A stretch of 64,000 nucleotides of DNA from Diprion similis (lineage: Eukaryota > Arthropoda > Insecta > Hymenoptera > Diprionidae): positions 8,367,501 through 8,431,500 of the forward strand of contig NC_060105.1 in the NCBI RefSeq assembly GCF_021155765.1, written 5' to 3'. A program made the translations under genes and the position numbers. Each line of letters opens with the position of its first letter. Positions within the stretch are counted from its first letter, which is position 1. Positions 14,359 through 26,720 of the stretch are shown piece after piece. A model generated the notes under the pieces. The model was not told the DNA's origin. It searched no databases and saw nothing but the letters and a program-made list of their open reading frames with translations.

Positions 14359-15912
14359 TCTCGACACACAAATGCAGTCCTCGTGCTTCGTAGGATTCGC
14401 TTCTCGACTTGGTTAAACCATCTTCATTCATGCAGGAAGCAGTTATTCATGATCTTCTGACGTAGGAATACACTTTGGTGATTCACGCCTCAGAATATGG
14501 TGCGAATGAAAGATGTGATATTAATTTCAACCATTTTTCAGTCCGTATTTGTTGAATTGGATGTAAAATGTACGATATTTTATTACATATTATTGTTATT
14601 ATTAATATTATTATTCCCGTTGTCCGGATGTGGAAAAACTTTACTTTACTCGATGGAAAAAAATCTTGACACACTTCTTGACATACATACCTGAAAAAGT
14701 ATATAATCGGATAAAACTTATCTGCACCGAGTGTAATAATATATACACTGAAGAAAAAATAAATATTCATTGATAAATAATTCCGAGCACGGGAATTAGA
14801 GATGCAAGTTACGCGGTAATTGTTATTGAATGATATCACACGATGCGTTTCCAATAACAAGACGATTCGCCATCGATCATGAATTTTTATCAGGCTCATG
14901 TTATTCTGTATAGAATTCGTTACTACAGAAAGCTCTGCAGCAGCGTATAAAACCAAAACTGTGTTGCAGCCAGTTCATAAACCACATATTCACCACAAAG
15001 AATCACTTGCCCAACTCGTAACAACGGTTAAAGTAACGTTCTTGCTTCATTAGCAACGGACAGTAACCGATGGTTAAATCCCCCCCCCCCCCTCGCCACA
15101 TTCGTTGATATTACAACTCGTTAAACAATTAACTACGTATAAGTTTACATGCAATCGTCAAATCATCTGATCGACGTGTGATTGCGTCAAGAATTAACCG
15201 TATGACTTACATGCCAGAATTATTGCAGGATCGTTTTGCAGGAGAGCTGAATTGCAATTTTTGTTTTTTCGTTTCCATTCTATAATTATATCTAACATTA
15301 TCCTTGAAACGAAAATGTATCATTATACGCGTGAGTTTGGGACTGATCTTTTTGTATGCTTAATTTTTCATTACATTCCACCTTTTTTTTTTCTTTTTTT
15401 TTCTTCTTTAATATACGCGGTGAACAATGAATTTCGCACTCGACAATCGCCATGCATTATGACGCCATTCACGCCTCGTAAACACCGGCAGTAAGTGGTC
15501 GAGACAATGAGACATTACGATAACAACAGTTTTTGAATATAAAATACGGGCGGGAGTTTTTGATCGGGCGAATGAAGAGGATGGAATATAAAGAGAAGAA
15601 AAGAAAAACAAAACAAAAAACGGAAATAAAACGTGAAAACAAACATTGACAGATTGATGGACATATATTCGAAGGACAGAGTGTCTGTCCGGTATTTATT
15701 TGAATATCGATCCCTCGATCTATCCACGTTAAGCACTTATTTTTTTAAATTTTGTTTACTAAAAACAGGTAAAGTACCTAAGAAAAAAAAAATAATAATA
15801 ATAATAATAATAGCAGATATCGGAATTGGGAAAAGAGAAGCCAAAAAACGAAGATATTGTAGAGTTAATTTCACAATTATTGAATGATCCAGTCGATACA
15901 CTGCAGCGTTTC
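10830..15912. other. AT-rich non-coding DNA with one GC-richer patch
   Basis: 10,840-10,980 is GC-richer with two ATTGG (inverted CCAAT) motifs and might be a promoter. The rest has poly-A/T runs (11,157-11,184; 11,321-11,340; 14,144-14,162), C13 at 15,080-15,092 and AAT repeats (~15,790-15,810). GCGTATAAAACC at ~14,943 is TATA-box-like with CCAGTTC about 25 bases on, but no downstream gene was found. Confidence 0.5.
14315..14357. repeat. (TA)n microsatellite, ~43 bp
   Basis: About 21 TA units. Confidence 0.9.
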
Positions 15913-16060
15913 TTAAGGGCACGTAGTAGTTATAATTTACCGACTGAGTAAACTCACCCTTATTCTTCCTATAATGAGCAAACAAATGAATGGAAAGGAT
16001 TGAAATTTCAACGATGCATCGCTCTTTCGTAGTGGGATTCAGGAAAGTTATTCGTATACC
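15913..16060. mobile_element. Degraded second copy of the TTAAGGGCA MITE-like element
   Basis: Begins TTAAGGGCACGTAGTAGTTA and continues through ACCGACTGAGTAAACT, TTATTCTTCCTATA and an AAGGATTGAAATTTCA block that match the element at 39,092 in order. The right inverted arm is no longer clear, so the end coordinate is approximate. Confidence 0.45.
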
Positions 16061-18599
16061 GAAAATTGTGGATTTATTTATGAAATTCTGCGTATTTTTA
16101 TTTACGAAATTATTGTTAATTCTTGTTTTCGTTTAGTGACCTCAATGTTGTATGACAAACGGTATCACGATGGCTCATTTAACTCCGTATATTTTTTACC
16201 GAAATTATGAAAAGTATCTCAACTATGCACTTTTTGGATGTTTCAATTGAAATTATTTGAAAATGGTAAATGAAATGGTAAATTCTTTCGATTTCACTCT
16301 GTGGTAGCTCATTTTATTTAGAAGTCCATTTTCTACGCGGTAAGCGGAAACAGTGAAATGAAATATTTAATGACGCTGATTACATGATGGAGAAAAAAAA
16401 GTGTTTCACGGAATTTGTACAAAGTGATCTTCTGACCGAAGTGAGTCATGGTTATAGAGTGAAATCGATCGAATATATCACCAAATAAATTTGTAAAAAT
16501 TTTGAAGCGATTCGCTCAAAATAAGCATCGACGTCCAAGCTTTATTTACGATTCAAGTATTTTTACACAGATCTTCGCTACTTGTAATGACAATAATTTG
16601 TCAAATTTTATACCGAACGCTCGACTACGCATCTCTTAAAAAAGTTGACGAAAATTGTCGATTTTTGGTTCTGAAATTTCGTGTGTGTATCGTAATGATT
16701 CAGTCAGCGATGTATTGATCGACTGCGATTACAAGATCATTTTACGCGCTGCTATACAGCATCGCATCGATCGATCAAGTTACCAAATGAAATATTCAAA
16801 CGCGTATATAAGGTACATATTACACAATAATGTACGTTTTGTGAAGAAGCGAAGCGTCGGTTTAGCACAAAGAGATACAATAGCAGCCTCCGGGTACACG
16901 ATAATCGAATCATTGTTCGCGGCACAACAATAAAAAGCGCAGATTTTGTCAGCCTTGGCACCCATCGCATTTAATATATGATATACACGCACTGCAGTTA
17001 TTACACGCGTTTTATACAGTGAAGTAATCGGATGTCGATGTTGCAGCCTTGCGGCTTACCTGCCCTTTTTTTTCATCTATTATAACATATTTTTATTACG
17101 TTTTTTTCATTGTTTAAATGACAATTGTGTGACAAAATTTTTAATCGGTTCAATTAATTGTAAGAAACTTTATTGACAGATGATTGAAAAAGCTCGTTAC
17201 ACAAGAGAATGATGAAGAGACAACTTAATGTGAGCTTGAAAAGGAAAATCTTTACTTCGCAGCCTTTGAATTGTCTGAAATTTAGCTGATAACATGTTGA
17301 TGAATATTTTGAAAAGCCAACTCTTTGAAAGTGGTTCAAAAATTTTATACAACGGTTTATTTCACCATGTTTCATTACTAACTTCAACATGGTAACAACA
17401 CTAACGACAGACGATTACATGTTACGCAATATGTAATTTCCTATAGCCAGGAAAACCGCGAACATCACGTATTTGTTGTTGCATATTAAAATCGCGGTTT
17501 CGTCTTAATTTTCACTGAATATTGAATCATTTACTCAATTATCATTCAATTGCCAAGGTGAGAGAAACGATGATAATGATAATGTATTATTTATATTGTT
17601 GGATGGCATTTTTCACCGGTCGTTTAACTCTTGTTGGAATAACATATTTAGACAGAAGTAGCGATGTTGCGAAATTTCGTTTTGTTCGGATAATCAGGTA
17701 TTTTCAGTTTAATAATTGTTTTTTTTTCTTGACATTCTATTCACATTTGTATCGAATTATATGTACAATATCTAACATATACTCAACGTTAAAGCGATTT
17801 ACAGAAAGTCGAAAGTGTACGGAAAAGGAGGACAAACGTGAATAAATCAGATTTACAACATTTTTTCTATTTTTTTTTTTTTTGTTCTTAGCAGAATCGA
17901 TAAAATTTTATACGGCGTTTTTTAAACTTCTGAGGATTATTTAACAAGTACTACATTAATCCGGCCATATCGCCAAAAAAATTGCGTATTTTTCTTTCAA
18001 AATTTAGTTCGCGTCATCAATTATTTGCTATGATGTAAATCCTCTGAATGGTCCTTAGAAGTTGCGCCTTTCGCTGCAACAGGTTGGTATGATATGTACC
18101 CAGAGACTAGTATGAAATAAACGGTTGAATAATTATGCATCGGGTCTAGAAATATCGATTAATGATACTTTTGACATATTTATTACACAGATTTTAATAC
18201 CTAACCGCTTGTATAGTAAGAAGAACATTTCTCTTATTTTTTCATACCAAAGTAAAATTTATTACCGTTAATTTATACAAGTTTATGATCTTTTGCAGTC
18301 TGATCATAAAATTTGGAAGCTATTACGAAAGCAGTTGCGGTGTTAGTAATTATTTTTTTCCCCATTTCTTTTCCCTTTTTTTTCATATGAAGGAGATGCA
18401 CGCGCTGCTCTTTTCATTTCTTGACGGACTTTATTGAGAAATGTCCGTGAATAAGGTCGAATTATTCAGATTTTTCAGAATCTTCTTCAGAGTTGAAGAA
18501 TGCCATATGCTGCATGGTGAAAAACGAAGCTATCGAAGGCAGCAGGCGTGGAAAAAAGAGAGACCCATTATCGAGGATTGAGTCACCTAGGGACGAGAA
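16061..18599. other. AT-rich non-coding DNA
   Basis: No supportable gene, RNA or clear repeat recognised. Confidence 0.5.
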
Positions 18600-18859
18600 T
18601 TCCGTAAACGTCATGATCGTAAGCATCCTGAGTTACATGGGTATGTAGGACACGCACTTCCAACCTGGATGTTTAACCTGAGTTTCTCCAAATAGGCGAT
18701 AGGCGGGTAGAAAACTGATTTCTATGTATAACAGAGGATACGTGGGTATATTATACACAATTGCAGCATGTCGATTGTAAGGAATTGTTCGGGAAAGAAA
18801 TTTACGAACGATCGTTTCGGCGTTGTAGCGCTTTGTTGGGATTGTCACTTTACTGCAGT

Positions 18860-18873
18860 GCGCCGTCTGGTGG
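18860..18873 (-). promoter_or_regulatory. CTCF-like insulator site
   Basis: GCGCCGTCTGGTGG is the reverse complement of CCACCAGACGGCGC, one mismatch from the animal CTCF core CCASYAGRKGGCRS. Motif match only. Confidence 0.35.
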
Positions 18874-20219
18874 GGAAAAATGTAACTAATGTAACCAGGC
18901 TGACGTCTTAGCGTTGACCGTGTTTTTTACCGCGTGTGGATGGTAGAAAAGGTATATTATTGATTATGTTTAATTAATTTATGTGACATGAGTAATTTGA
19001 AAGCCCAATAATTACGATTTGTCTTGATTAAAATTAAGAACTTAGGTTATGTGGTGATAAAATGGCGCCGAGAACCAGGCTCTGACGTCATGAAGACATT
19101 TTACATTACTCGAGATGCAGTTATGGCCACACCGATCCTCTTCAAAAAAAATTTGCATTTTACACAGTTATGTTCAAGATGTCGGTATAATTGGTGCGCT
19201 TGATTTACTTAAGGGATTGTAACGAAATTCAGTAAGCCATAATGCAACATTAAACATGTCTTATTATCTAAAAACTTAACACCTTCAAAGTCTCAAGTTC
19301 CTGACTCATTTTGAAACTTCAAATTCGACAAAATTACACTTCTAATTCCCTCCCAGCGTAAAATTTTTGGTATAAAAAACAGTGTACAGTTTTTGCGAAT
19401 GAGTGTAAAAAAAAAACCCGTCAATTTGTTTGTTATATATTTACCAGAAAAAAACAAAACTAAATTTGGACTGTATATGCATGTGAGAAATTTTTTTTTC
19501 TTAGTATACTAGGTACGTAATTGAAAGTTTAATATCTTGAAATCTTCGTAAACCATACATAATCATCTTGCAAACACGTGAGGAAAAAATCTCTTCAAAT
19601 TTCGCGCCATATTTAGTTCAACTGTCTTTTGCGCGACGATGATAGAATATTCATTTTTACCAACGGAAATACCGAGAAACCAAGAAGTGACGTCAAAGAA
19701 AGAAAGATACTATCGATTCATACTTTTTGCACTATGTAACGTACCTAACACCGATATAGCTAACGATAAGTTATTCATTTTTAACACACTTGATCCTGCC
19801 GGCTTTCAAATTGCCATAGAATTAAAATAAGGACGATGACCTAAAATTCGCTTTGAGAATGAATAACTTTAGGGACCATTCGTTTTCGATGCATAATTCC
19901 AATAAAGTGAATCAATTCTAATCGACGAATGATTTTACGTTCAAATATTATAATAACACCTCTAAATTTCAGCAAGTCAATAATTATTCCTATTTGCACA
20001 ATCTTCGATGACTGTTTGGATTCGAATCGAAATCTATTATCGATTATAACATAACGGTCTTTGAAATAAATAAATTTCAAAAAAATGTGTACTTTCGATG
20101 AAGTTCGTGAATTTGTGCAAATTTTCAACTCTCATTTGTCTACTGTGCATAACGAATACTGTGAATTTAAAAATCAGCGAGCGTTCGCAGCGCCACGAAC
20201 CAGGAACTTGCCGTCTAAA

Positions 20220-20230
20220 TTTGGCGGGAA
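20220..20230 (+). promoter_or_regulatory. E2F-like site
   Basis: TTTGGCGGGAA, identical to the motif at 4,918 and 37,639. No gene start is established next to it. Confidence 0.25.
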
Positions 20231-21590
20231 ACCTTGACACCATCGTCGTACAACGTAAGTACGGACTAACCGGTCGGATGATAATATTTGGTCGAGTAAA
20301 CATTGCGAAAGTGAAAAAGATGGCATTGCCGATGTTGACTGACAGCTGGCCTACGATTCTACAATGCTAATCGTGGAGCAGTCCATACAGAACGAAGTAA
20401 TTTGTTGCGCTACTAATTGTATTGTGAAAATATTCATCGTGCATTCTCTCGCGTGGAACGCATGCGCGCCAAGAGCATTATTTTAAAACAGCGCGCGAAG
20501 TATGAATAGGTGAGTAAAATTTAATGTAACCGTTCGGTGAGCGGGCGAGCAGGTGTATTTGCGAAATCATAAGAGCTTGACGAGTCGATCAAGTAAAGCA
20601 GTAAAACGACAATATTGATCGATATTTATTGAAGTTGTTTTCAGATAGAATTTTTTTTATCCCGTAAAAGATTCCAACTTGTCCAATGTATTGACCTGGA
20701 CGAGCGATAGGAAGATTTAGTTTTTGCTAATTTGTATAAAGATAATAAGTAAGCTGGATCAGATCAACTTTAGTTTTATAATTTTGCGGTTTGGACAGAT
20801 TTTATCTATCTATAGACTGTATTTCCGATATACCGTTATTAGGAAAATTAATTAGCACGACTTGCCTCATGCCTGATCATTTTTGACTGATTATAGGCTA
20901 ATTGCTCTAGTACTATGAAGTGCGTAAATAGACAGTAAAACTCCCCGGAGCTATAGTTAAGCAATTTATGCATTCTGAGGACAGGATAATTGAGTTGTTG
21001 CGGCAGTCATGAACTTCAAAGCTAGTTACAATAATATACGTATATACGTGCATGAGAAAGTATGTATAATATCAGTGTATGTAAAGCATGTTACTAGAAT
21101 TGTGAGAAAGTATGATGCGCATAGCGAAAACGCAGAGGAATTTGTTGCACATATTTATAACTATACACAAGCACACACACACATGCACATACTCATATGT
21201 ATGCAAGTTATTCCGTAGCGAGAAAGTAAAGAATGTCTTGAGGAATCTGTATATGAGAGATCCGCCTTGCCCACTTGTGAAAAAATTATCCGCCGCGACT
21301 AGTCTTGCTAATTTAGCAACATGATGTAGGGATAGGCAAGAGCTGCGAGAGAGAACATTGCGGGACCGCTCCTTCGCAGGCTTAAACTTCTATTCGTATT
21401 TATTTCTCAAGTTTCGTAACGTGAATAATGATTAGTCAAGCCTTCGATAGCCGCACCAGCAGCCAGACTTTCGTCGTCTGATAATCGAGTGGGGTTGTCG
21501 TCGCCGTTTTCGCCGTTTTTGCAGTTCTCATCGTTATCGTCGTCATTGTCGTCGTCATACTAGGCGTGTGCGAAACACACGCAAAAATCA

Positions 21591-21703
21591 CCTGTACCTT
21601 ACTAAACAGAGATTTCGAAACCGCTAATAGAAACGAAGCCAAACTTTCGCGAATCAACACTGGCCGTTGCCTGAGAAAGCTAATCATTTGAATTGCGCGC
21701 CAC
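21591..21703 (-). CDS. Possible small exon, minus strand
   Basis: Minus strand, between an acceptor-like TATTTCACAG and a donor-like TACAG|GTGATT, contains MISFLRQRPVLIRESLASFL... through LFSKVQ. It also looks like an amphipathic basic N-terminus. It could be an alternative first exon or a second exon of the candidate at 22,548-22,699. ATGGCGGC (YY1-like) lies beside it at ~21,725 on the + strand. Weak evidence. Confidence 0.18.
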
Positions 21704-22547
21704 TGTGAAATACAGATTCAAATATGGCGGCAAAATGACTATCTGTTATAACCTTCGGTTTTCTTGCCCAGTTAGAAAACTTGGGATGACTTACACGGTT
21801 GAGTACTAGCGGAATTTTAAGTAAGGTGAAAAGCGAAAATTTTTATGTTTCATTTTCAGTTCAATATGGATGTATTCATCGTTCAGAAATGTTACGATAA
21901 ATCTATTGCTGCAACATGTGCGCTAGCAGACGGCATCTGCGCCATAGATCGATCGTCTGCTATTATCAGCTGACGACACACGATTGAAAACAAGTGAAAT
22001 ATTATTTCTGTTCTTCTCTTTTTTTTTTAGAAAGTTTAAAGATTCGTTCGATTTACTTCATGCGGTGTAGAAACGTTGTCTTTGACAGATGGGTTGACAA
22101 TTCTGAGTGACGATTGAACAGCGATGATTTGATGAAGCAGAACACAGAGGACTTTGATATCTAAACGAATCCCGTCACGAGTCGCATGACAGTACAAGCT
22201 TTAATTTGACTGTGCATAGTGCAACTAATCGAGCAGTTCTATAAGTATGAAATTCACGTTATGTAATTTGCAAGGGTGTACATACATCACGTAAGATCTT
22301 GTTCTATTTGGAAAAGCGTTCATCGATAGTCTGATTAAATAGAGACTCAACAAATCACTCACAATTTCCGAGTTTACGTAATAGACGTAATTGACTCATT
22401 TCTGTCGGCTTCCAGACAACCGACAACAAATATTTTCACTGAATAGTGAACGTCAGATGTTAGATTAGCCTATTTTTTTTACATAATATCATTGGATACG
22501 ATATATCGTAATTGAAGAAAAAGAGAAAAGGAAAAGACAGTACCTGG

Positions 22548-22699
22548 CAGTGCTGTACCAACGTTGAGCCGGACTGCGGTATGTCTTGACGAAATCTCAC
22601 ACATGCCGTTGAAACTTTCCTTCGAACCTGAGTGAAATGTCCAAACTGGCACAATTTCTCCACACGAGCACAGAGCCTACCGGACCCTATACACGCCAT
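22548..22699 (-). CDS. Possible first coding exon with mitochondrial-presequence character
   Basis: Minus strand, ATG at 22,699, reading MACIGSGRLCARVEKLCQFG then HFTQVRRKVSTACVRFRQD, up to a CAG|GTACTG donor at 22,548. Arg-rich, no acidic residue in the first 13, Ser/Thr and hydrophobic mix: the look of a mitochondrial targeting peptide. Downstream exons were not identified. The protein is not recognised, and a chance frame remains possible. Confidence 0.3.
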
Positions 22700-23050
22700 A
22701 GCGAAAACTGTAGTGAGAAGACTCGGGGGACACTTTCAACTCGACCACTAGACGCCCCACCTCGACGTCAAAATCGATCCCCTCCACCCGACAAATCACG
22801 CTGCTAACCGGAAATACATACATACTCTTTTACTATCGCCTAGCTTTGAGTCTAGCTTGCGCGGTTTCGTACTTTCGTCACTACGAGCTTGCGAAAGGTA
22901 CGGCCTTGGCGTCACGTGCATGCGAGAAAGCCACAGTTCAATTCGCCGGATTTTTAGTGATGGGATATTTTTTATTCGCCCTCTTCATCCCCTTTGCCGG
23001 TTTTATAATTTACAATAATATAAAGCTGCCGATGACTGCTTATTGATCCG

Positions 23051-26000
23051 GAGAAGTTAGGATTTTCAAATTATTTAGACAGTTCAATGCCGATTGCGGT
23101 AAATTGTACTTTTTTCAGCCGCTAGTCGAATCATATTTTATACAGTTGACAGAAGCTTTTTGAGGTTGGGTCTGATACCAGACGAGATCATAGCAGACGA
23201 TTCTGTGACCATACGCATTAAAACGTCAAGGCAGCGATGCTCCAGTAAAATAACGAGCTCGCTGTTTTGGCGTCCTCTTGAGAATTTTTAGTGAAAGTAA
23301 TGCGGTAGTGAAAAAATTTAAATTCCTTTTATAATTTAGAATCCACGCAAAGTAAAAACTTTCGCTCTAGCGTTGACGGAATAATGTAAAGACGGCTACC
23401 TGTGGGCAGATTTTTGCAATTAGTTCTTGGCGGGTAAGCGTAAGAACCACATTAACAATCCCGTAGCTTCTTTATCGGCGGAGAGGGTAACTGTCTTTGG
23501 TAGTCTTCGGTCAACGGTTCTGGCTTTTTCCTTTCCATATTGTAAAGAGGCAGTGAATCTACTATTATTGACTGGACACCACTGCAACGTTCTCGTTCAC
23601 CGACAAATAATAAAAGTGTAGACGCTAATAGCGTTGAATGAATTGAAGAGCATAACAATTTCATCTATTACCGACTGCGTTACACAAACTTTTATGCAAT
23701 GTAATTGCAGATAATGTTGCAGATTTTCAACAACTGAGTTTTCAATTTGCTGCCAAAGAATAAGATAAAAAATGACAAAATGTTCCTGTCAGTCTAATAG
23801 AAAAGTTTTTTTAATTTCTGCTGTTTATAAAAATATTGTGAATGAAGGGTGCGATGTTTGTCTTTTTTCAGCACAAGTCTCGAGATTTCACGTTGATCGA
23901 TTATTTTTTTTCTTAAGATTAACAAATTATATGTATCTTCACTTGCCTTTACTCTTTGGATAATACGATCGCAGCGCCGCCAACGGCTGCGACCGGTTCG
24001 AGGGCTTGTTCATTGTACTCGAGTGCCAATCAAGCATTTTAAAGGCCATTTATACAGTTGCGTATTAGTCACAACAGGGTATAGTTTATGCTGTAAGTGA
24101 ACCTGAAATTATTATCGAATATCGCGTTTATACTCTCGGATTATAGTGACGACAGGTTAGTATGTCCTTAATCTTCTATTAGTTTTATTTACACCAATTC
24201 GTCCAGCGATGTAAAGTACAATTCTTTATCTGTTAATTCAGCCATCAAATTTTCATCGTTGTATTATGTACACCCAGGATACAATTGAATATCTATGGCG
24301 TCGCGCAGTTGATAACTGACATGATATCTATTGTTATGTCTGTCTGAAGACGTCTGTATATAGCGCCTCACAATTTTCAACGTACTTCAATTTTACGCCG
24401 AGATGCAAATATAAGGCCTAATTAAAGGCTGTTCAGTGGTACCAGAAGTCCCGAAAATCTTGCAAATATCATGACGGTTTTAATCTGTTGCTCAAATATT
24501 TTGAAATGTCTCTCAATACATGGGTTCATTTACGTTGCTCTTATCATTCACCATTCTGTCACTTAGTATTATTGCAAGTTTATTGAAACTAGATTTCTAT
24601 TGCAACGTTATACTGCATTATCAAAATCACTTTAGCATCGATTCTCTTTGATATCACGTAACGAAAACTCTGACGTATACAAGTATAAGTCTGGACACTT
24701 GGGTGTATGAATTGTGCTTTTTAGCCACAAATTATAAGTGTGGATAAGGCTCAATTATTTACCACACACATACAAATAATGAAATTTGATCACTTCAGCC
24801 GATGTGCAAAAATGGTACCAAACTTAACACAAACGTAGAGAATTCCTAGGCAAACTACATTGTTTGACACTTGGTACTAATTTACAATGTATCTCACGCC
24901 TAATGTATTGTGTTCAATGGGCTAGTCTTTTGTTATGTGTAATTATTTTTCAATTCACTCAAATCTAGCAAATGACATCAGTGTGACAGAGAATTTATAT
25001 CTGTGGACTAAAAAACCAGTTCATTTGCTGACGACAATAAAATTTCACTAAAGAAATAAGCCTCAAAAATTCATAGTCTCGTATTTGTTGTTGTTTTATC
25101 TGCAGCTGGTCAAATGTATTTGGTGCTGATCCAATCACTGTGATTTTACATTTCCAGAATAGACATTTGTATATCGACAAGATTGAGAAGATGGAATTTT
25201 ACAGGAAACTTGGTTGATAATTGCTCAAAGAACTTTTGTTAATTACAGGTGAATATCATGCAAATGCTGGTTGAAAAATAGAAAAGGGTGCAACAATTAG
25301 AACGAATACAGTACTTTCATCAAAAAGGATATTTTCCAAGTTTTATCTTGTGAGTATAAACCTTAAGAGAGATAGTACAACGAAATCTTATCAAAACTGT
25401 TGCACGTCATTATAAAATAGTCATGTTCATGAAGATTCTTTTCAAATATTTTACAGCTTAAGTGGAAACCCAGGATCAGGAGATATAAAAAGTACCTTTT
25501 TAGCTGAAGTGAATCGGAGTGAATAGAAATTGCATACAGTCAGTGCCCTTACTAATATTATTTGAGGACTCAAACAGGTATGGGTAAAATACAATACATC
25601 CATAAGCAGCATCCCCAATCACCATAAAAATCTGAATCACTTCTAGAATAAATAAAAGCAGCCTGAAACATTTATACACATTTATAGAGCAGACAGGAAA
25701 TTAAACAAAACAGTTATATTTTTTCTCAAAACTATTATGATCTCTCCTTAAAATATGATTAGAATATCGTAATGCATATTTTTTTAATAGAAGCAAATAG
25801 TTTTCTAGGTAATGATCTGACCTAAAATAATTTGATTTATCTAAACTATATAAAGGTGGCTGGAAGTAATCAATAAATGCCATCATAATAATTTTCGAGA
25901 TTTTTGGCCTTGTTCCTTCTTTTTCTCTCGTTACCACAGTTTTTTTTTTTTTTCAGTTTCACTGCCAAAATGGTACAAACAGAAGGTCAAATAGCGTCAA

Positions 26001-26690
26001 TGATTGTTCCCCGAGTATTCGAGATGATTTACAAAAATTTTTACACTACAGACTAAAGTATTAAATGGCAGCAAGTAGTTTACAACAATGCGACCATCAC
26101 TTGCAATTATTCGGTGGACGAAAAAATAACCAGACAGACCAGACAGACAGATAAAATGTACCAGCAAGGCGGCCAGTTATTTACCTGGACTTTGCTTTAA
26201 GGAAGCATTATGCAACAATTTATTTTTCCTTTGCGTCAGGCATCGGAAACACTTCCAAACTAGTCAACCCCCTCTGTCATGATTAGTCACACAATATTTA
26301 ATATGAGATGATATCATTTATCAATGGCTCTCAGGGTAGTTTGGATGATATTAGTAAAGTACAAGGACTAGAATATACACAACAAAGCTTTGCCAAATTC
26401 TTATACTTTTCAAATTTCATTAAGTAATAATTAATACAATGCATTATGTTTGTGTGTTACAGCGAAGCAAGAGTCAGTTATGAATGGATGATGGAATCGA
26501 CCACGTTGCATAGCAATTGAGTATTGATAACATCTGAATCATGTTGGAAACGAGGTGTAAGGTGTGGGTGAAACCATGACAAATTCCCACTTGGTCAAGA
26601 ACTTTCTCAACATCACAGAATCACCGACCCTCACATAGGAGAGCCGGAGATTACTGAAAATTGAGAAGCCGTTACAATATGCTCTTCATT
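23051..26690. other. Intergenic DNA upstream of the zinc-finger gene
   Basis: No supportable coding exon. A small GC-rich dyad, CGCAGC...GCTGCG, lies at ~23,952-23,975. The right end should contain the promoter and any 5'-UTR exon of the zinc-finger gene. Confidence 0.45.
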
Positions 26691-26720
26691 GTTGTAGATT
26701 GATTAAACCCTGGTGAAGCC

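Larger units (their letters stand above)
18600..23050. promoter_or_regulatory. Stretch with several promoter- or insulator-type motifs
   Basis: Compared with the bare AT-rich left part, this stretch has a CTCF-like site (18,860-18,873), CTGACGTCA (CRE-like, ~19,082-19,090), an E2F-like TTTGGCGGGAA (20,220-20,230), GCATGCGC (NRF1-like half, ~20,460) and ATGGCGGC (~21,725). Such motifs cluster at housekeeping promoters. No complete gene was resolved around them. Confidence 0.3.

Noticed and set aside
14945..14975. TATA box promoter (GTATAAAACC)
   Set aside because: A TATA-like hexamer is expected often in such AT-rich DNA and no gene follows.
20098..20370. 90-codon frame with a signal-peptide-like start MKFVNLCKFSTLICLLCITN
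   Set aside because: Secretion-like start only; no family resemblance, no repeat of Cys pattern, and no flanking gene structure. Chance in AT-rich DNA is likely.
22846..23046. Frame with a hydrophobic segment VMGYFLFALFIPFAGFIIYN
   Set aside because: It begins with TTG rather than ATG, no upstream ATG exists in the frame, and no splice junction was found. A 28-residue peptide from an internal ATG is not enough.
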